This document shows, in pieces, positions 46,814 through 58,597 of a stretch of 64,000 bases of DNA. The position numbers and the translations under genes were made by a program. Position 1 is the first letter of the stretch; every line of letters starts with the position of its first letter. The notes below the pieces were generated by a model. It ran no database searches. It saw nothing but the letters and a program-made list of their open reading frames with translations, and was not told the DNA's origin. Source of the stretch: Leptobrachium leishanense (taxonomy: Eukaryota; Chordata; Amphibia; Anura; Megophryidae); NCBI GenBank assembly GCA_009667805.1, contig CM019065.1, positions 152,494,101-152,558,100 on the forward strand, in the 5' to 3' direction.

Positions 46814-47765
46814 TGTAGTGCTGCTTTAAAAACACTGTATTCTGGTGCATTGAACTATTGCTGCCACCAGAGGGAGATAGAGACATTGTGGACTATGCTG
46901 GACAAAACCGAACTACATTTACCGTCATCCTTTGCGTGAGGACAGGAAGGAGGTGGTACAAGGAAGAGGAAACAAATCAGCAGCCTCGTGCAAGACATGG
47001 TCAGAGTGAGCGGAGCAGTGAAAGGTGGAGGACGCACGTTGGAGCTGTCAGGGATCGCAACCAGGCCGGAGTACAGACGCTGTCTTACTGGTGCTGGAGA
47101 TCGGGACAGTGACCGTGTTGAGACCTACCTACGCAGCGCTGAGAGGTCTGGAGGACAAGCTGGATCCGGCAGGACCCCGAGTTAGAAGACCACGCTGATC
47201 GATTGGGAGTGCAGGCGGCGGATCATTGTTCCAGTTGCGGAGATTTGGCAAGCAGGGAGCAGATTCAGTGGCACGGAGTCCCAGTACACAGCGGAGAAGA
47301 TCTTTTGGTCGAGGCATCGAGTGCTGGACAGTTTTGTTCATCGGATTGGTGAGAGGCCTTCAGGCCACCGTTCCAAAACAGAAACGCATGCTGCAATATT
47401 GTTTAAATTCACAGGGCCCCAACTGTGACTAGTCGAAGATTGTTTTTGTTTCATTCACTGGCCAGTTGAACACAGTACCCGGGTACCCTAGACAACACAT
47501 ACATTTTTTTGAGCTATTATTCACGGGACTTACACTCCAGAACTGAGGGGGTTAACCGGTCTCTTTTACCGCCGCGTGTTTTTTTCCTGCGTTACGAATT
47601 CTTGTTACTCAAATACCGTATATGCGTATTATATGCTGCTTTATTGGGATCAGTAAAGAATATAATATATAAAAATCCACAACAGTGCTGGTGTATAGTT
47701 ATTTCCTAGTGCGGTGAGACTATCCCGAGGTTTATTCAGCGGCTCCTTCGGGGGTGAGCACTACA
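46814..47765 (+). repeat. 5' LTR
   Basis: Begins TGTAGTGCTGCTTTAAAAAC and ends GGTGAGCACTACA. The outer 9 bp form an imperfect inverted repeat (TGTAGYGCT). It differs from the 3' LTR by scattered substitutions and short indels, so the insertion is not recent. An AT-rich AATATAATATATAAA element near 47660 may be the TATA or poly(A) region. Confidence 0.9.
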
Positions 47766-47767
47766 CA

Positions 47768-47785
47768 TGGGGGCTCGTCTGGGAT
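47768..47785 (+). promoter_or_regulatory. Primer-binding site, tRNA-Pro type
   Basis: TGGGGGCTCGTCTGGGAT, two bases after the LTR, matches the complement of a tRNA-Pro 3' end at all but one position (from memory of the common TGGGGGCTCGTCCGGGAT site). Confidence 0.8.
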
Positions 47786-47822
47786 TACAGTCTCCGTGAA
47801 TATCGCAATTAAAGGGTTAAAT

Positions 47823-48868
47823 ATGGATCCAGACACTGCTGCCAAATGGTGTGAGGAGCACAATAGCCAGATAGGGTTAAGCATAGTCATGGACATTCCT
47901 GCAGACACTTGGGCCGAAGATCAGATTCGCCGGGCCGTGGCCGCGCTGATACCAGATCATCGGGGGTTAATCCTGGACATTAAAGCGAACCCAGATACTT
48001 CTCACACATATGTTCTTTTTTGAGTGGAGGAAGGGGGTTCCAGTGTGTTTTCAGGGCGCGAGTGTGAAGCTGACCGATGATGTGGAAGTTCAACTGATTC
48101 AGCCAAGTGCGCCACGTGGCGATTCAACGAACGTTCCCGCACCCAGTCCGCTGGCCATGATCGGGCCAGAGTTCATCGTGGCTATCGGAGATTTGCTGGC
48201 TAAATGTCAAAGAACAAGCCCTCCTCACACTAACTTTGGTTAGCGATGGTTGAGTAATGTTTTAGGAAATGCGCCAACTCCGGCGGGAGAAGAAACCTTC
48301 GAAGAATGGGTGGAGCAGGCAATGCAGGCTCTGGATGAGTGGGACGTCCCTGAAGCGCAGAAGAAGAAGCAAAGGATTACTGAGAGCCTAAAGGGACCTG
48401 CGTCAGAGGCTGTCAGAAACCTGTAGTTGAGTAAGCAAGACTGGACTGCTTTAGATTACCTAAACATATTACAGGAAGTCTTTGGGCGAACAGAAAAGGC
48501 TGCTGAACTCATGTACCAGTACGAACACACCTACCAGCGAAAGGGTGAGAAAATGACTGAATATATGAAGGGCCTGGATAAGATTCTGCACCAGATACTT
48601 CTTAAGAAAGGGGCCGAACCTGCCACAGTAGATAAAATCAGAATGCAGCAGATATTGAGGGGCGCTCAACCTCTAGATCCTGTGATGTTACAGCTGAAAA
48701 CCAGAGAAGGTAACCGAGAATTGAAATACCTGGAATTGATTCGAGCTGTTAGAGAGGAAGAGGCTCTGCTGGAAGAAAAATCCTTAAGAAGAGGAGAAAG
48801 AGCTTACGCACAACCCGTGAGACATAACGAATATTCGCCGACTGAAGATGATTCGTTGGATGCCTATG
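47823..48868 (+). pseudogene. gag: gag, N-terminal part (PNMA-like)
   Basis: Structural capsid protein of the retrotransposon. It opens MDPDTAAKWCEEHNSQIGLS and continues IVMDIPADTWAEDQIRRAV, the RNA-recognition-like N-terminal region shared with vertebrate PNMA (paraneoplastic Ma) proteins, which descend from Ty3/Gypsy gag. A capsid-like part follows (FEEWVEQAMQALDEWDVPEA; YLNILQEVFGRTEKAAELMY; RKGEKMTEYMKGLDKIL). Breaks: frame change at a T-run near 48016, stops at 48241 and 48424. Coding is cut at 48868 by a hAT-like element and resumes at 51359. The neighbouring 3' part carries the zinc knuckle. Confidence 0.8.
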
Positions 48869-49320
48869 CAGTGGTGTATTTAGGTTTTGTGCTTCCCTAG
48901 GCCTGACTAAACTCGTGCACCCCCCAATTTAAATTTGAGGCACCCCTTCCTGTCAAGGGCACACCTCTTCCTGGTTAATCCCCACCCTTCATCTTAAAGC
49001 TCCACCTTTTCCTCTTAGAGCTCCGCCTTTTCCTCTCTTTATATTAAAAGTGGATACCAAGTGCCTACTTGTATATTTTGTATACCATTTCAAATGTATC
49101 TATTGAGATAAAGAAAATTATGAAATGTTTAAATTCAAGCATTTTTACAAAGAACAACCACGCATGTCAAGTATACTGGATCACAGCCGCTCTAATTGGT
49201 TGAACAATAAAATCAACAGAAACTTGCACTGCATATGAGCGTATCACAGAGCTGCACAGCAATAAAAACCCCAGAAATGGGCACTGTGTATGAGCATCTC
49301 ACAGAACTGCACAGCAATAA

Positions 49321-49745
49321 GGCTAGGGTCAGACGAACGCATTTTTACGTTGTCTGTGAAAAAGTGCGTTCGAACGAATGGACGCATTTTTTCACGGAGT
49401 ACGCGATAGCGGTCATACTATGCGCATTTGCGTCCGTGATTTTGTACGGATCATCAATAAAACACTTTGTGCATCTGGACGTTATGTTGGCCGGACATTA
49501 GCAGTGTCTGACATCTCCAATTCACGCACACACGCCGCTAGCGGACGCAGCGCACTCTGTACAACCGTACTAGCGGTTTTACGTTCTCGACAAAATGCGT
49601 TCGTTTGCCACTTGCGTTGCGCAGCCGGACTTTTGTGCGACCGTACTTCGTATATTGGCCGTCATTGCCCGGCATTTGCTGCTAGTGCGGCCGTGATTAA
49701 GTGCGCCTGCACGCGCGTTCGCACTGCCTCAGTCTGACCCTAGCC
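49321..49745 (+). mobile_element. Harbinger-like MITE, subfamily A2, in minisatellite
   Basis: Perfect TAA flanks (49318-49320, 49746-49748) within the minisatellite word CAGCAATAAAACTCAC, and full terminal repeats. Closest to the copy at 5554-5971. Confidence 0.9.
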
Positions 49746-49803
49746 TAAAACTCACAGTAATGTGCAGTGTGTATGAGCGTATCCCAGAGTTCATGGGCAA
49801 TAA

Positions 49804-50230
49804 GGCTAGGGTCAGACGAACGCATTTTTCATGTTGTTCGTGAAAAAGTGCGTTCGAACGAACGTACGTATTTTTTCCCGGAATACGCGATAGCGGTCAT
49901 ACGATGCGCCTTTTCGTCCGTGATTTTGTACGGATCATCAATAAAACACTTTTTGTGTCTGGACGTTTTGTTGGCCGGACGTGTGCAGTGTCTGACGTCT
50001 ACTAATCACACACACACGCCGCTATGCGGCCGCAGCGCACTTTGTACGTCAGTAGTAGCGGTTTGACGTTCTCGAAAAAATGCGTTCGTTGGCCACTTGC
50101 ATTGCACGGACGAACTTTCGTGCGGCCGTTCGTCGTATGTTCCCCGGCATTGGACGTCATTTGTTGCTAGCACGGCCGTGATTTCGTGCGGCTAAACGCA
50201 CGTGAAAAATGCGTTCGTCTGACCCTAGCC
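49804..50230 (+). mobile_element. Harbinger-like MITE, subfamily A1, in next minisatellite unit
   Basis: Perfect TAA flanks (49801-49803, 50231-50233) at the equivalent point of the next repeat unit. Closest to the copy at 3834-4259. Confidence 0.9.
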
Positions 50231-50599
50231 TAAAACTCACAGTAATATGCAGCGTGTATCACAGAATCCACAGCAATAAAACTCACAGCAATGCAATGTT
50301 TGGTGTGTGTCAGCGTATCAGAATCCACAGCAATAAAACTCCCAGCAATGCAATGTGCGGTGTGTATGAGTGCATCAGAATTCACAGCAATAAAACTCCC
50401 AGCAAACCGAGTGTATATGAGCACACAGCAATTATGCTGTGGAGCCATCTTGTCAGCAGTGGGGTGCCACGGCCAGAGGGTGCACTGTAGCTTTGATTCC
50501 CTTCCCGGTGGGTGTTCAGTCCAGAATAGAGTCTGTGTTAACGAAAGTGCGGGCAAATGCGCGCGTGCGTTTCACGTGGTTCAGCCAGTCATGTGGTAA

Positions 50600-51115
50600 T
50601 GAGACTCAGAGAAATGGCAGTGAAATGCCCTGATGTTCGGTGGTTTCAATCAGCAGGTTTATTCAGGCGAACCCCATAGGTTTCAATGTTAAAAATATTC
50701 CCGTTTTTATGCAATATCTAATAAATCATTTATTATTTTAATCTGCAGTAAAAAGTCTTTATTTATTGATTTATTTTTTTTAGTACCTCTTAGTCATTTT
50801 TCAGATTTTTTTTGGGCAAAATTTCCCCCCCTTTTTTTTAATAGCAGTTTTTCTTTTTTCTGTAACAGAACTTTTTATTATCAATCATAGGATCTTATAT
50901 GTAAATTCCAGACATTTTCGTTCAGTAGTTCTTTTGAAAACAGCAGGCCACGGGTTTGCGGTGGCAGCATTCAGCGGCCGACTCCATGCACTTTGGGGAC
51001 CCTGCGGTGAATGGTGAATTCCCTGCAGGGTGGGGAAATTTTATTCCCCGAAGTTCAGGGAACTACAGAACACCAAAAAGTTGGCGTCATTTCGGTGCTC
51101 TGTGAGTAACCCATT
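50600..51115. mobile_element. Diverged copy of the 27635-28512 element family
   Basis: Shares AACCCCATAGGTTTCAATG, TGCAATATCTAATAAA, TAAATTCCAGACATTT and CGTTCAGTAGTT-type blocks in the same order as 27635-28512, and ends near GAGTAACCC. The left boundary is approximate. Confidence 0.55.
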
Positions 51116-51164
51116 TAGTGGTGAGGTTTTTTGCTGCTCCCTGGAAAGTGAAAGCCTAGGCCTT

Positions 51165-51235
51165 GCCTACCCAGGACATACTTGAAAATTAGTGAAATCT
51201 CAATGTATCCATCCTGGTAAAATACTTTGCAAAAG
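51165..51235 (+). repeat. SINE/LINE shared tail fragment
   Basis: CCCAGGACATACTTGAAAA then CAATGTATCCATCCTGG, the tail shared by the SINE copies and the LINE at 15.1 kb, here without a head. Confidence 0.65.
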
Positions 51236-51358
51236 TAAAAAAACATTTTTATTTTTTTTAGGGGTGGGGCCACCCAGTGCGGGCCGCCGCCCCCTGTAAA
51301 GTGCCGCCCTAGGCCTGGGCCTAGTCGGCCTAGGCCAAAATACACCACTGTGCTTATG

Positions 51359-51807
51359 GGTCCGAAGTTGACAGACAAGAGCAGCTGGTTGTTCCTATAT
51401 CAACAGAGAGTGCTGAAAAAGAGTCAACAATTCCAGCATGTAGGGAGATACAAAAGACCGTTCAGAAGGTGCAAGAAGCTCAAGCTGAACTGGAACAAGC
51501 GCACACGGACCTGTGCTGGGTAATTTTGAAGGTGGCAGAGACCCAGACCGATATGCAGAAGTTCCTCACCGATATACGGACAACAGGAGTTGCTGTGGTG
51601 TCTGGCCAGGGTCCTTTAAACGAATCACCACGAGCAAGTGCGCCTCCGTCTTCAAAGAAGAGATGCTTCAGTTGTGGAGAGATGGGTTATTTCAGAGCAC
51701 AGTGTAAAAACCAAAGGCCTGAAGGAAAAAGAGTTGAAGAGTTCTTAAAGGCCTTAGAAGGGCAGCTATCTACCTCACAGGCGGGAAACGACAGAGGGCC
51801 CAAGTGA
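51359..51807 (+). pseudogene. gag: gag, C-terminal part with modified zinc knuckle
   Basis: Continues gag after the hAT-like insertion. It has a Gln/Glu-rich helical stretch (IQKTVQKVQEAQAELEQAHT) and then CFSCGEMGYFRAQC, a nucleocapsid-type CX2CX4HX4C knuckle in which His is replaced by Tyr. The frame closes with TGA at 51805-51807. pol opens in the -1 frame and overlaps this end, the arrangement used for frameshifted gag-pol expression. Confidence 0.8.
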
Positions 51808-54329
51808 GGGAGCAAACTAGGTGTCCAACGGTCGAAAACCGCTCCAAATTTCAAACCAGAACTGAAAGGCCGAGAGGGTCCGGATCCTTGCCAAATGCTG
51901 GGCCTACCAGGACTGAAAGAGTTACTACCTTAGTATCCGGTGCTATGTCGTGGGAAAGCAATGCACACCCAAAACCTCTACCAGTCAGGAAGAAGGCTAG
52001 AGTACAGCGAACTGGGTCTATATCTCCTGCTGTTACGAGCAAGTTTCCTGACCAGCTGATAGGTCCTTCTCCCATCGTTCCAATCCAAGCAGAAGGAGTC
52101 TACACTAAAGCTCTGTTAGACTCGGGTGCTCAAGTGACGTTGATCTATCGAGACTTCTACGAGAAGCACTTGAAGCACATACCTTTAAAGGAATTAAAGG
52201 ACCTTGAGATCTGGGGTATCGGAACTGAGAAGCTTCCCTATGATGGATATCTACAGGTGAAGTTAGAAATTGGATCCGAAGTCGGACAGTCTGGAGGTTG
52301 TGATGCATTGGCCATTGTGTGTCCTCGCCCTTCAGGGGCCAGCAGAAGTTCTATGATAATGGGGACGAATACTGATCTGGTGAGACGTCTTCTGACTCCC
52401 ATAGTAATGGAAGAAGGTTCCACCAAAGGCGTACATCCGATGTTACGTCTGGTCTATCAACGAATGGTCGAAGAACAGAGGGCACCTGCCGAAGTGGGGT
52501 GTCTGTGGAGATTGGGAGGAACAGAGAAGGTTCTGCAATCAGGAGAAGTGGCGAGCTTCCGGGCTTCAATCAAGTTGAACGGATCACAACCGGGTCATTA
52601 TGTGGTACTGGAAACTGATCTCAGTCATGGGAGTGAGGCCGGAGTAGAAGTAATCCCTGAGATAATCTCTACCAGAGCTTTGAAACGGACACGAGGAAGA
52701 GTTTCAGTTAGTGTGTGTAATGTGTCTGATTCTCCACTTGTCCTGAAAGCACGAATGCCCATCGGACAAGTAGCTTCTGTTACACCTCTCTCCCCAACCG
52801 ATTTGGGGGGGGGGAGTGAATAAAGAGATTCCAGCTGAATGGTTCTATCCTAAAGATGCTCCCATCTCGCCTGAATGGAAGAAACGACTTCAGTCCCAGA
52901 TTCTAAAATGGAAGGACTTGTTCTCGAAGGATGAGTTCGACGTGGGATTAGCTAAGAGTACTGAACATCGCATTCGACTACAAGTGGATAAGCCGTTTCG
53001 AGAAAGGTCAAGACGAGTTCCGCTGGGAGACTTGGATGATCTACGAGAACAGCTAAATGAACTACAGAGGACTAAGGTGATTCAAGAGTCCAGGAGTCCT
53101 TATGCCTCTCCAATAGTGATGGTTCGAAAGAAGAATGGTTCTATCCGTTTATGTATAGACTATCGCACACTAAATCAGAGGACCATTCCTGATCAATATG
53201 CCACTCCTCGGATAGCAGATGCCCTACAGTGTTTGTCTGGAGCAAAATGGTTTAGTGTTCTAGACCTGCGAAGTGGGTATCACCAGATACCAATGCATCC
53301 TGAAGACAAAGAAAAGAATGCATTCATCTGCCCAGTTGGATTCTTTGAGTTCAACAGAATGCCTCAAGGCCTCACGGGGCTCCTGCCACGTTACAACGGT
53401 TAATGGAGAAGACAGTCGGGGATATGAACTTGATAGAAGTGTTGGTGTATCTAGATGATATTATTGTGTTCGGGAAGACTTTGGAAGAACATGAGAAACG
53501 GTTGGAGAAGGTCTTGAAGCGACTCCATGAAGAGGGGTTGAAACTGTCCCTGGAGGAGTGTCAATTTTGTCTACCTTCCGTTACATACCTGGGACATGTT
53601 TCGACAGAAGGTGTTTCGACGGATCCTGGACAGTTGGAAGCCGTAGCTTCCTGGCCTAGACCCCGGAATGTTACCGAACTTAGATCTTTCCTAGGGTTCT
53701 GCTCATACTACCGAAGATTCGTAGGAGGATTTGCTAAGATAGCTCAACCTTTGAATAAGCTCCTACGGAAAGAAGAGGTGGGAGAAGGCTCCAAGGCCTC
53801 TGATCGAAGTTCATTGGCTCAAGGGCCAAGGAAGGCTCGAGAATCCATCCAAGAAGAATGGACTAATCAATGAAAAAGTGCCTTTATGAAGTTGAAAGAG
53901 AGCCTGACTCGAGCTCCCGTCCTGGCTTACGCTGATCCTCATAAGCCGTATGAATTGCATGTGGATGCCAGCAGAGAAGGTCTAGGGGGAGTCTTATATC
54001 AAGAATATGATGGATTGTTGAGGCCTGTAGCGTATGTAAGCCGAAGCCTTACGCCTCCAGAGAAGAACTATCCTACCCACAAACTAGAGTTCCTAGCCTT
54101 GAAGTGGGCGGTAGTAGACAAGCTGAAAGATTATCTGTATGGGGCTGAATTTGTGATAAAGACTGACAACAATCCTCTTACGTACGTCCTTACTACTGCA
54201 AAACTGGATGCAACGGGACATCGATGGTTGGCCGCTCTGTCAGGATTTCGGTTCAGTCTTAAGTATCGCCCTGGAGTGAATAATCGAGATGCAGATGCTT
54301 TGTCAAGAAGGCCCTACAACACAGAATAG
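51804..54329 (+). pseudogene. pol: pol: protease, reverse transcriptase, RNase H
   Basis: The protease contains LLDSGAQVTLI (near 52118), the DSG active site. The reverse transcriptase runs from about 52975 (TEHRIRLQVDKPFRERSRR) through SPYASPIVMVRKKNGSIRLC and LDLRSGYHQI to VYLDDIIVFG (53448-53459 codes YLDD) and SFLGFCSYYRRF. RNase H follows (ELHVDASREGLGGVLYQEYD; KTDNNPLTYV), ending with LKYRPGVNNRDADALSRR. Breaks: frame change at a G-run near 52810, a one-base frameshift near 53377 just after the RMPQGLTG motif, and a stop at 53871-53873. Catalytic residues remain recognisable but the gene is not translatable. The order and motifs are Ty3/Gypsy. Confidence 0.92.
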
Positions 54330-54720
54330 ACTCAGCTGACTCTAGATGGGGTGCAAGCCTTATGTCAGGGGGCAGAGCGCCGGGTCAAGGGAGCGGTTGA
54401 AGCAGCAGCTATAGGAGTTATGGCTGCGGGGCACTCCAGAGCTTTATTGTAATCCTACACAGCTGAGGGGTGAAAGCCTACCTACTCTCTCGAAGCAGGA
54501 CCTGAGAGCAGATCAGACTGAAGATCCTCTGATCGCTTTGACAATGGAAGCTATGAACGCGGGTCAAAGGGAATTTCTACTGACTAATTCCCCCGAAGGG
54601 GCCCGATTGGTATACAAGGAATGGGAGCGGCTGAAGATGCTGGATGGGGTGGTCTACTGAAGGTGCCCCTCGAACAATGCTGAAGAAACGCAACAGTTGT
54701 TCCACCCCACCAAGCACAGA
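54330..54720 (+). pseudogene. Degraded pol linker between RNase H and integrase
   Basis: Recognisable words continue in shifting frames (ESLTALSKQ-like, QREFLLTNSPEGARL) with stops at 54328, 54450 and 54658. Equivalent to the spacer before the integrase zinc domain. Confidence 0.5.
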
Positions 54721-55190
54721 GAAGGTGTGTTGAGAGCACTGCATGATGACCATGGACATTTGGGTGCAGAGAGAACTTTTAAACTGGTGTGAGACCGATT
54801 CTACTGGCCTTGTATGAGATCTGAAGTTGAAAGTTATTGCCATTCGTGTTTGAGGTGTATTCAGAGGAAGACCCTACCAACCCGAACTGCTCCAATGAGC
54901 CACCTACAAAGTCAAGGACCCATGGATTTAGTGTGCTTAGAGCCTGATGCTAGTGGGCAGGGAAATATTTTAGTAGTGACTGATCATTTCACCCGTTATG
55001 CTCAAGCTTTTTCTACCAAAGACCAACGTGCTCCTACAGTGGCAAAGGTTTTAATGGAGAAGTTTTTTGTTCATTATGGCCTACCAAAGAGAATCCACTC
55101 AGATCAGGGCAGAGACTTTGAGAGCCGATTGGTTGGGCAACTGCTAGAACTGTTAGGAATTCAAAAGACCCGAACTACTCCATATCACCC
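54721..55190 (+). pseudogene. pol: Integrase, zinc domain and first part of catalytic core
   Basis: An HHCC zinc-binding module is visible as HDDHGHLGAERTF (with a stop just after, near 54791) and CHSCLRC. The core has VVTDHFTRY (first Asp) and IHSDQGRDFES (second Asp), reaching TTPYHP, where an insertion with LTR-like ends cuts it. The missing part, with the catalytic Glu, resumes at 57371. Integrases join the cDNA copy to host DNA. Confidence 0.88.
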
Positions 55191-57366
55191 TGTCAGACCT
55201 TTTTAGATATGAAATTTCTATAACGCAGGAATGTTTAAATTTGGGGCCAGGAATTGCGTCACGCAAACAACTTGTCTGTGTCGTTAATATATAACAAGAA
55301 CAAGAGACAAGCTAAACTCGTTAGTGTTACGCATACAAGAAAGGACATTTAACATTGATCAAAGACAGTCTAATGGACTCTGTTTATTTTATTTATTTGT
55401 TACAACCAAACAGGGGTTAGATCAAATGGTTTAAAAGTAAGGGAACACAATGACAACTAAGATAGATATCTCAGTATTGTGTTTATTTCGTCAGATCGAA
55501 ACTCTGAAAGACCACGTAAACATGGAACAATAGGTTGCCCAATAAAGAAAAAAAAAACAAAGAAGGTTAAATGGCTTGGGTAAACCAGCTTGCTATTCGG
55601 CAATATGTACTATATGTTATGAGAATATTTATTAGTTAGAACTGATAATTTTAGCATCTTATAAAAACAGAGGCCCTACCACATTTAGTTGATCATCACA
55701 AATGTCTGGTGTACTAACCCGCATGAAGCCAATTAAGTCGGGTAACGTGTGACTGTTAAAAACGATACCACGAATGAATGATTGTATGTCCCCTCACATA
55801 CACATCCCTGTGGATATAAGTAAAGGGGGATGAGATGCCACAATAGAAATAAATTTTAATTTGTTAATAAAATCTATGGAGTCCCGGGATATAGGAATAA
55901 AACGACCCCAAACCAGTAAAAGATTGGCCAAGCCCATAAATTAATATTCCTGCAGAAGGTTGATGGTTGATCTGAGAGCGCCATCTGCTGGCCAGGTAAC
56001 ATAACACCTGGACAGACCCCTGGAGTTGATGAATATATATCCTCCAATCAAATGAGGCCACATAGTGATGGGCTAGATCTAAAACTGGGCGGAAGACCAC
56101 TATATAGAGGGGACACTCCAGAGCAGGAGGAGACTGAGAAAAGCTTGGGGAGAGACCTGAGGGACGCTTGGAGGGAAGAAAGGCAATCACCATCGGCCGC
56201 CCCTTTAAGACCGACCACACCCTAATCTTCCACCACTCTATCTTCACTAACCAGATGGTAAAGTATACCTGAATAATATGATATCTATTTTCTAATTGCA
56301 TAGTCCTGACTTTAGATGTCCATCACAAACTAAAGGAATATAAATGAATTATTTTGCTGTTTGAGCCTAATAATCAGTAGAATAGAAATTCTGCCTTTAC
56401 AGTCCACTGCAGAGGACTACTAAGGAGGAAAGCTGTTCCCGGCTGCATACTTGAGCCATAATTTAGTGAAATTATTTATATTCCAAGAATACTGTTTGTG
56501 GACATCTAAAAATATCAATTTTATACCTATAGTGAGATACGCTGGGACCGTGAAATAGCTTTTATATGTCAAGTGCCGTCCGCCCCATTCATAACCTAGC
56601 ATAACTCCTTCCATATCCATCTTGCAGCCCTTCCGAATGAATGCATGCACTGTAAGTCATTAAGAAGCGTTAGGTTAACGTATATCGAATGAAGTGCTGT
56701 GATTGATCTGTGGAAGAGATAGTCTCCCTATCGAGTGTGTTATGTATCTCCCTGAAGGAAGTTGCATTTAGTGAATAGCCCCCACAATAATAAATTGTGC
56801 TGCAGGTGATGCCCAGTAACTGAGTGTTTATTTTAGCCAGGTGGAGGATTGGTTTATAATGGGAAAGGTTTAAGTGAATAGAATAGAGCTTGGTGTTTAA
56901 GAATTGAGGCGTGTATATCTGTGGTGCGGTCTATAAACCTAAAATATCTGTCCATTAGATTATTGCGTGTCACAGTATCGCTACTAATCACGATCTATAA
57001 TCACTTGTAAATTGCATTTTGCAAATCCGTTGATAACCTACGATTGTATGAAACTTGACGTGTAAATAAATTTTGGTTTGAATTGTTTTACCGTTACGCA
57101 GTCTCATATCTTTATTGATTTTATTGTGTTTAAAAATATCTAGAGAGCATCAAAAGAACTCGGGATAACGCGCCATATATTTGTTAAGACGCATATTCAT
57201 TGATTGGTTATTAATCCCGGTCTTAGGGGTTAAATACCAATTTATACCGCTGGTATTGGAGGCACTGTCAATAATATATATATATCTATGTATATCAACA
57301 ATAAGAAAAATATGCGTCATAATTAATATATCCCTGACCTATTAAGGAAGTCAATAATCTCTAACA
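55191..57366. mobile_element. Solo-LTR-like insertion in integrase
   Basis: Begins TGTCAGA and ends TCTAACA (inverted TGT...ACA ends) between copies of ACCC (55187-55190, 57367-57370). Removing it restores integrase collinearity. At 2176 bp it has no gene, but has TATA-like and AATAAA-like words (about 55816-55860 and 57062). The best reading is a solo LTR of another LTR element; an internally deleted element is the alternative. Confidence 0.65.
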
Positions 57367-57370
57367 ACCC

Positions 57371-58184
57371 ACAAGGTGATGCTCAACCGGAAAGATTTAA
57401 TCTCACTCTACTGAATATGTTGGGGACACTGTCGAACAGGGAGAAGCAGATTTGGAGTCGTCACATAGCTACGCTGGTGCACGCGTATAACAGTACGGAG
57501 AGTGACGCTACTGGATACTCACCCTATCGTCTCATGTTCGGAAGAGAAGCTCGGCTGCCAGTTGATTTGGCATTTGGACTATCTCTTGATCAGACATCTG
57601 TGGCCTCTCACAAAAATTATGTGGACAGACTCCGGAAAAATTTGGCTTCTGCGTTTGAACAGGCCCGTTTGACTTCAGAAGGCAGAGAACAGAGGAATAA
57701 GCAAAACTATGACTTGAGAGTTCGTATACAGGATCTACAACCCGGTGATAGGGTTTTGTTGAAGAACTTGGGTGTTTCTGCATGGCACAAGCTGGCGGAT
57801 AGATGGAGTGCTCAAGTTTACATTGTCTGCAAGCAACTGCCTGGTCTGCCAGTTTACCAAATCCGGCCGAACGGAAAGGCCGGGCCTCTAAAGAACTGGC
57901 ACTGGAATCATCTGTTACCTCTGAGAGAAGCTGTAAGGATACCAGTTGGAGATGAACGTTCTTTGCCGAACCCACCTGTTCCTCGTTCGGCTCCTGTTAC
58001 TCGATCTCAGCAGTCACGGGTTGTTGAAGAAAGTGAGGAGAACCATGAAGAAGGAAGTTTTTGTCTGGACTGGGTGTGCCCGCCTGAGCCTGAAGAAGTC
58101 GTTCCAGTTTCTGAACGGTGTGAAAGTAACCTGAGGCTCCTGAATTCAGATTTGAAGTACCTGAGACCTCGGAAGTTCCTGTAG
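57371..58184 (+). pseudogene. pol: Integrase, catalytic Glu region and C-terminal domain
   Basis: Continues with the GDAQPERFN segment bearing the third acidic residue (57390-57392), then IATLVHAYNSTESDATGYSP and YRLMFGREARLPVDL, typical of Gypsy integrases. A GPY/F-like module follows (LQPGDRVLLKNLG; KLADRWSAQVYIV; VYQIRPNGKAGPLKNWHWNH). The tail is acidic and Pro-rich. The frame stops at 58182-58184. A frame from 58217 to 58528 (MPSLEGSYSEEVSAPAVDER onward) appears to be the displaced end of the same polyprotein. Confidence 0.88.
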
Positions 58185-58216
58185 TTCCAGAAGATGCGTC
58201 CATAGATTACAGTTCT

Positions 58217-58528
58217 ATGCCTTCGCTGGAAGGCTCATACTCAGAGGAGGTGTCTGCTCCAGCTGTAGATGAGAGAATTGAGCCTGTAAATGTGGCACTT
58301 CCACCCGAAGAGGAGATGACTGAACCGGAGTCTAAATGTTCGATCCGGCCCCCTCAGAGACTTACCTATGATTCACCGGGACATAGCACTGAAGAAGCTG
58401 TTACCACTGTGCGAAGGCTGCCCGAAGTGTCTGCTACGCAAGCTGAGGTAGTTAGGGGCATGAGTCAGCTTGAGGATGTATATCTGACCCATTATATGTC
58501 TGCTACTGAGCCTGAATGTATTGCTTAA
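58217..58528 (+). pseudogene. Displaced C-terminal tail of pol polyprotein
   Basis: A 103-codon acidic, Pro/Ser-rich frame directly after the integrase stop, with RPPQRLTYDSPGHS near its centre, a tail motif I associate with Gypsy integrase C-termini. No membrane segment, so not an envelope. Confidence 0.5.
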
Positions 58529-58585
58529 TGTAAATATTGCAATGTTATGTATCTGTTACACTCCCTTGGAGGGATCCAAGAGTTT

Positions 58586-58597
58586 AGGGGGGGAGAG
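58586..58597 (+). promoter_or_regulatory. Polypurine tract
   Basis: AGGGGGGGAGAG immediately before the 3' LTR, the expected plus-strand primer. Confidence 0.8.

Larger units (their letters stand above)
49232..50430 (+). repeat. 55-bp minisatellite interrupted by two MITEs
   Basis: Units contain CACAGTAATGTGCAGTGTGT, then ATGAGYGTATCACAGAGCTG, then CACAGCAATAAAACT. About six partial or whole units are visible outside the MITEs. The same repeat occurs at 63260-63475 in another hAT-like element. Confidence 0.85.
48869..51350. mobile_element. hAT-like element inserted in gag
   Basis: Flanked by 8-bp duplications TGCCTATG (48861-48868) and TGCTTATG (51351-51358), one mismatch. Ends CAGTGGTGTATTT and the inverse of CAGTGGTGTATTTTGGCCTA. 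It lacks a transposase. Its interior holds a 55-bp minisatellite, two Harbinger MITEs, a copy of the CAGGGTTATTCAGAGA family and a SINE tail. Confidence 0.85.

Noticed and set aside
58217..58528. Possible envelope gene after integrase
   Set aside because: No signal peptide, membrane helix or cysteine pattern; it reads as the displaced pol tail.
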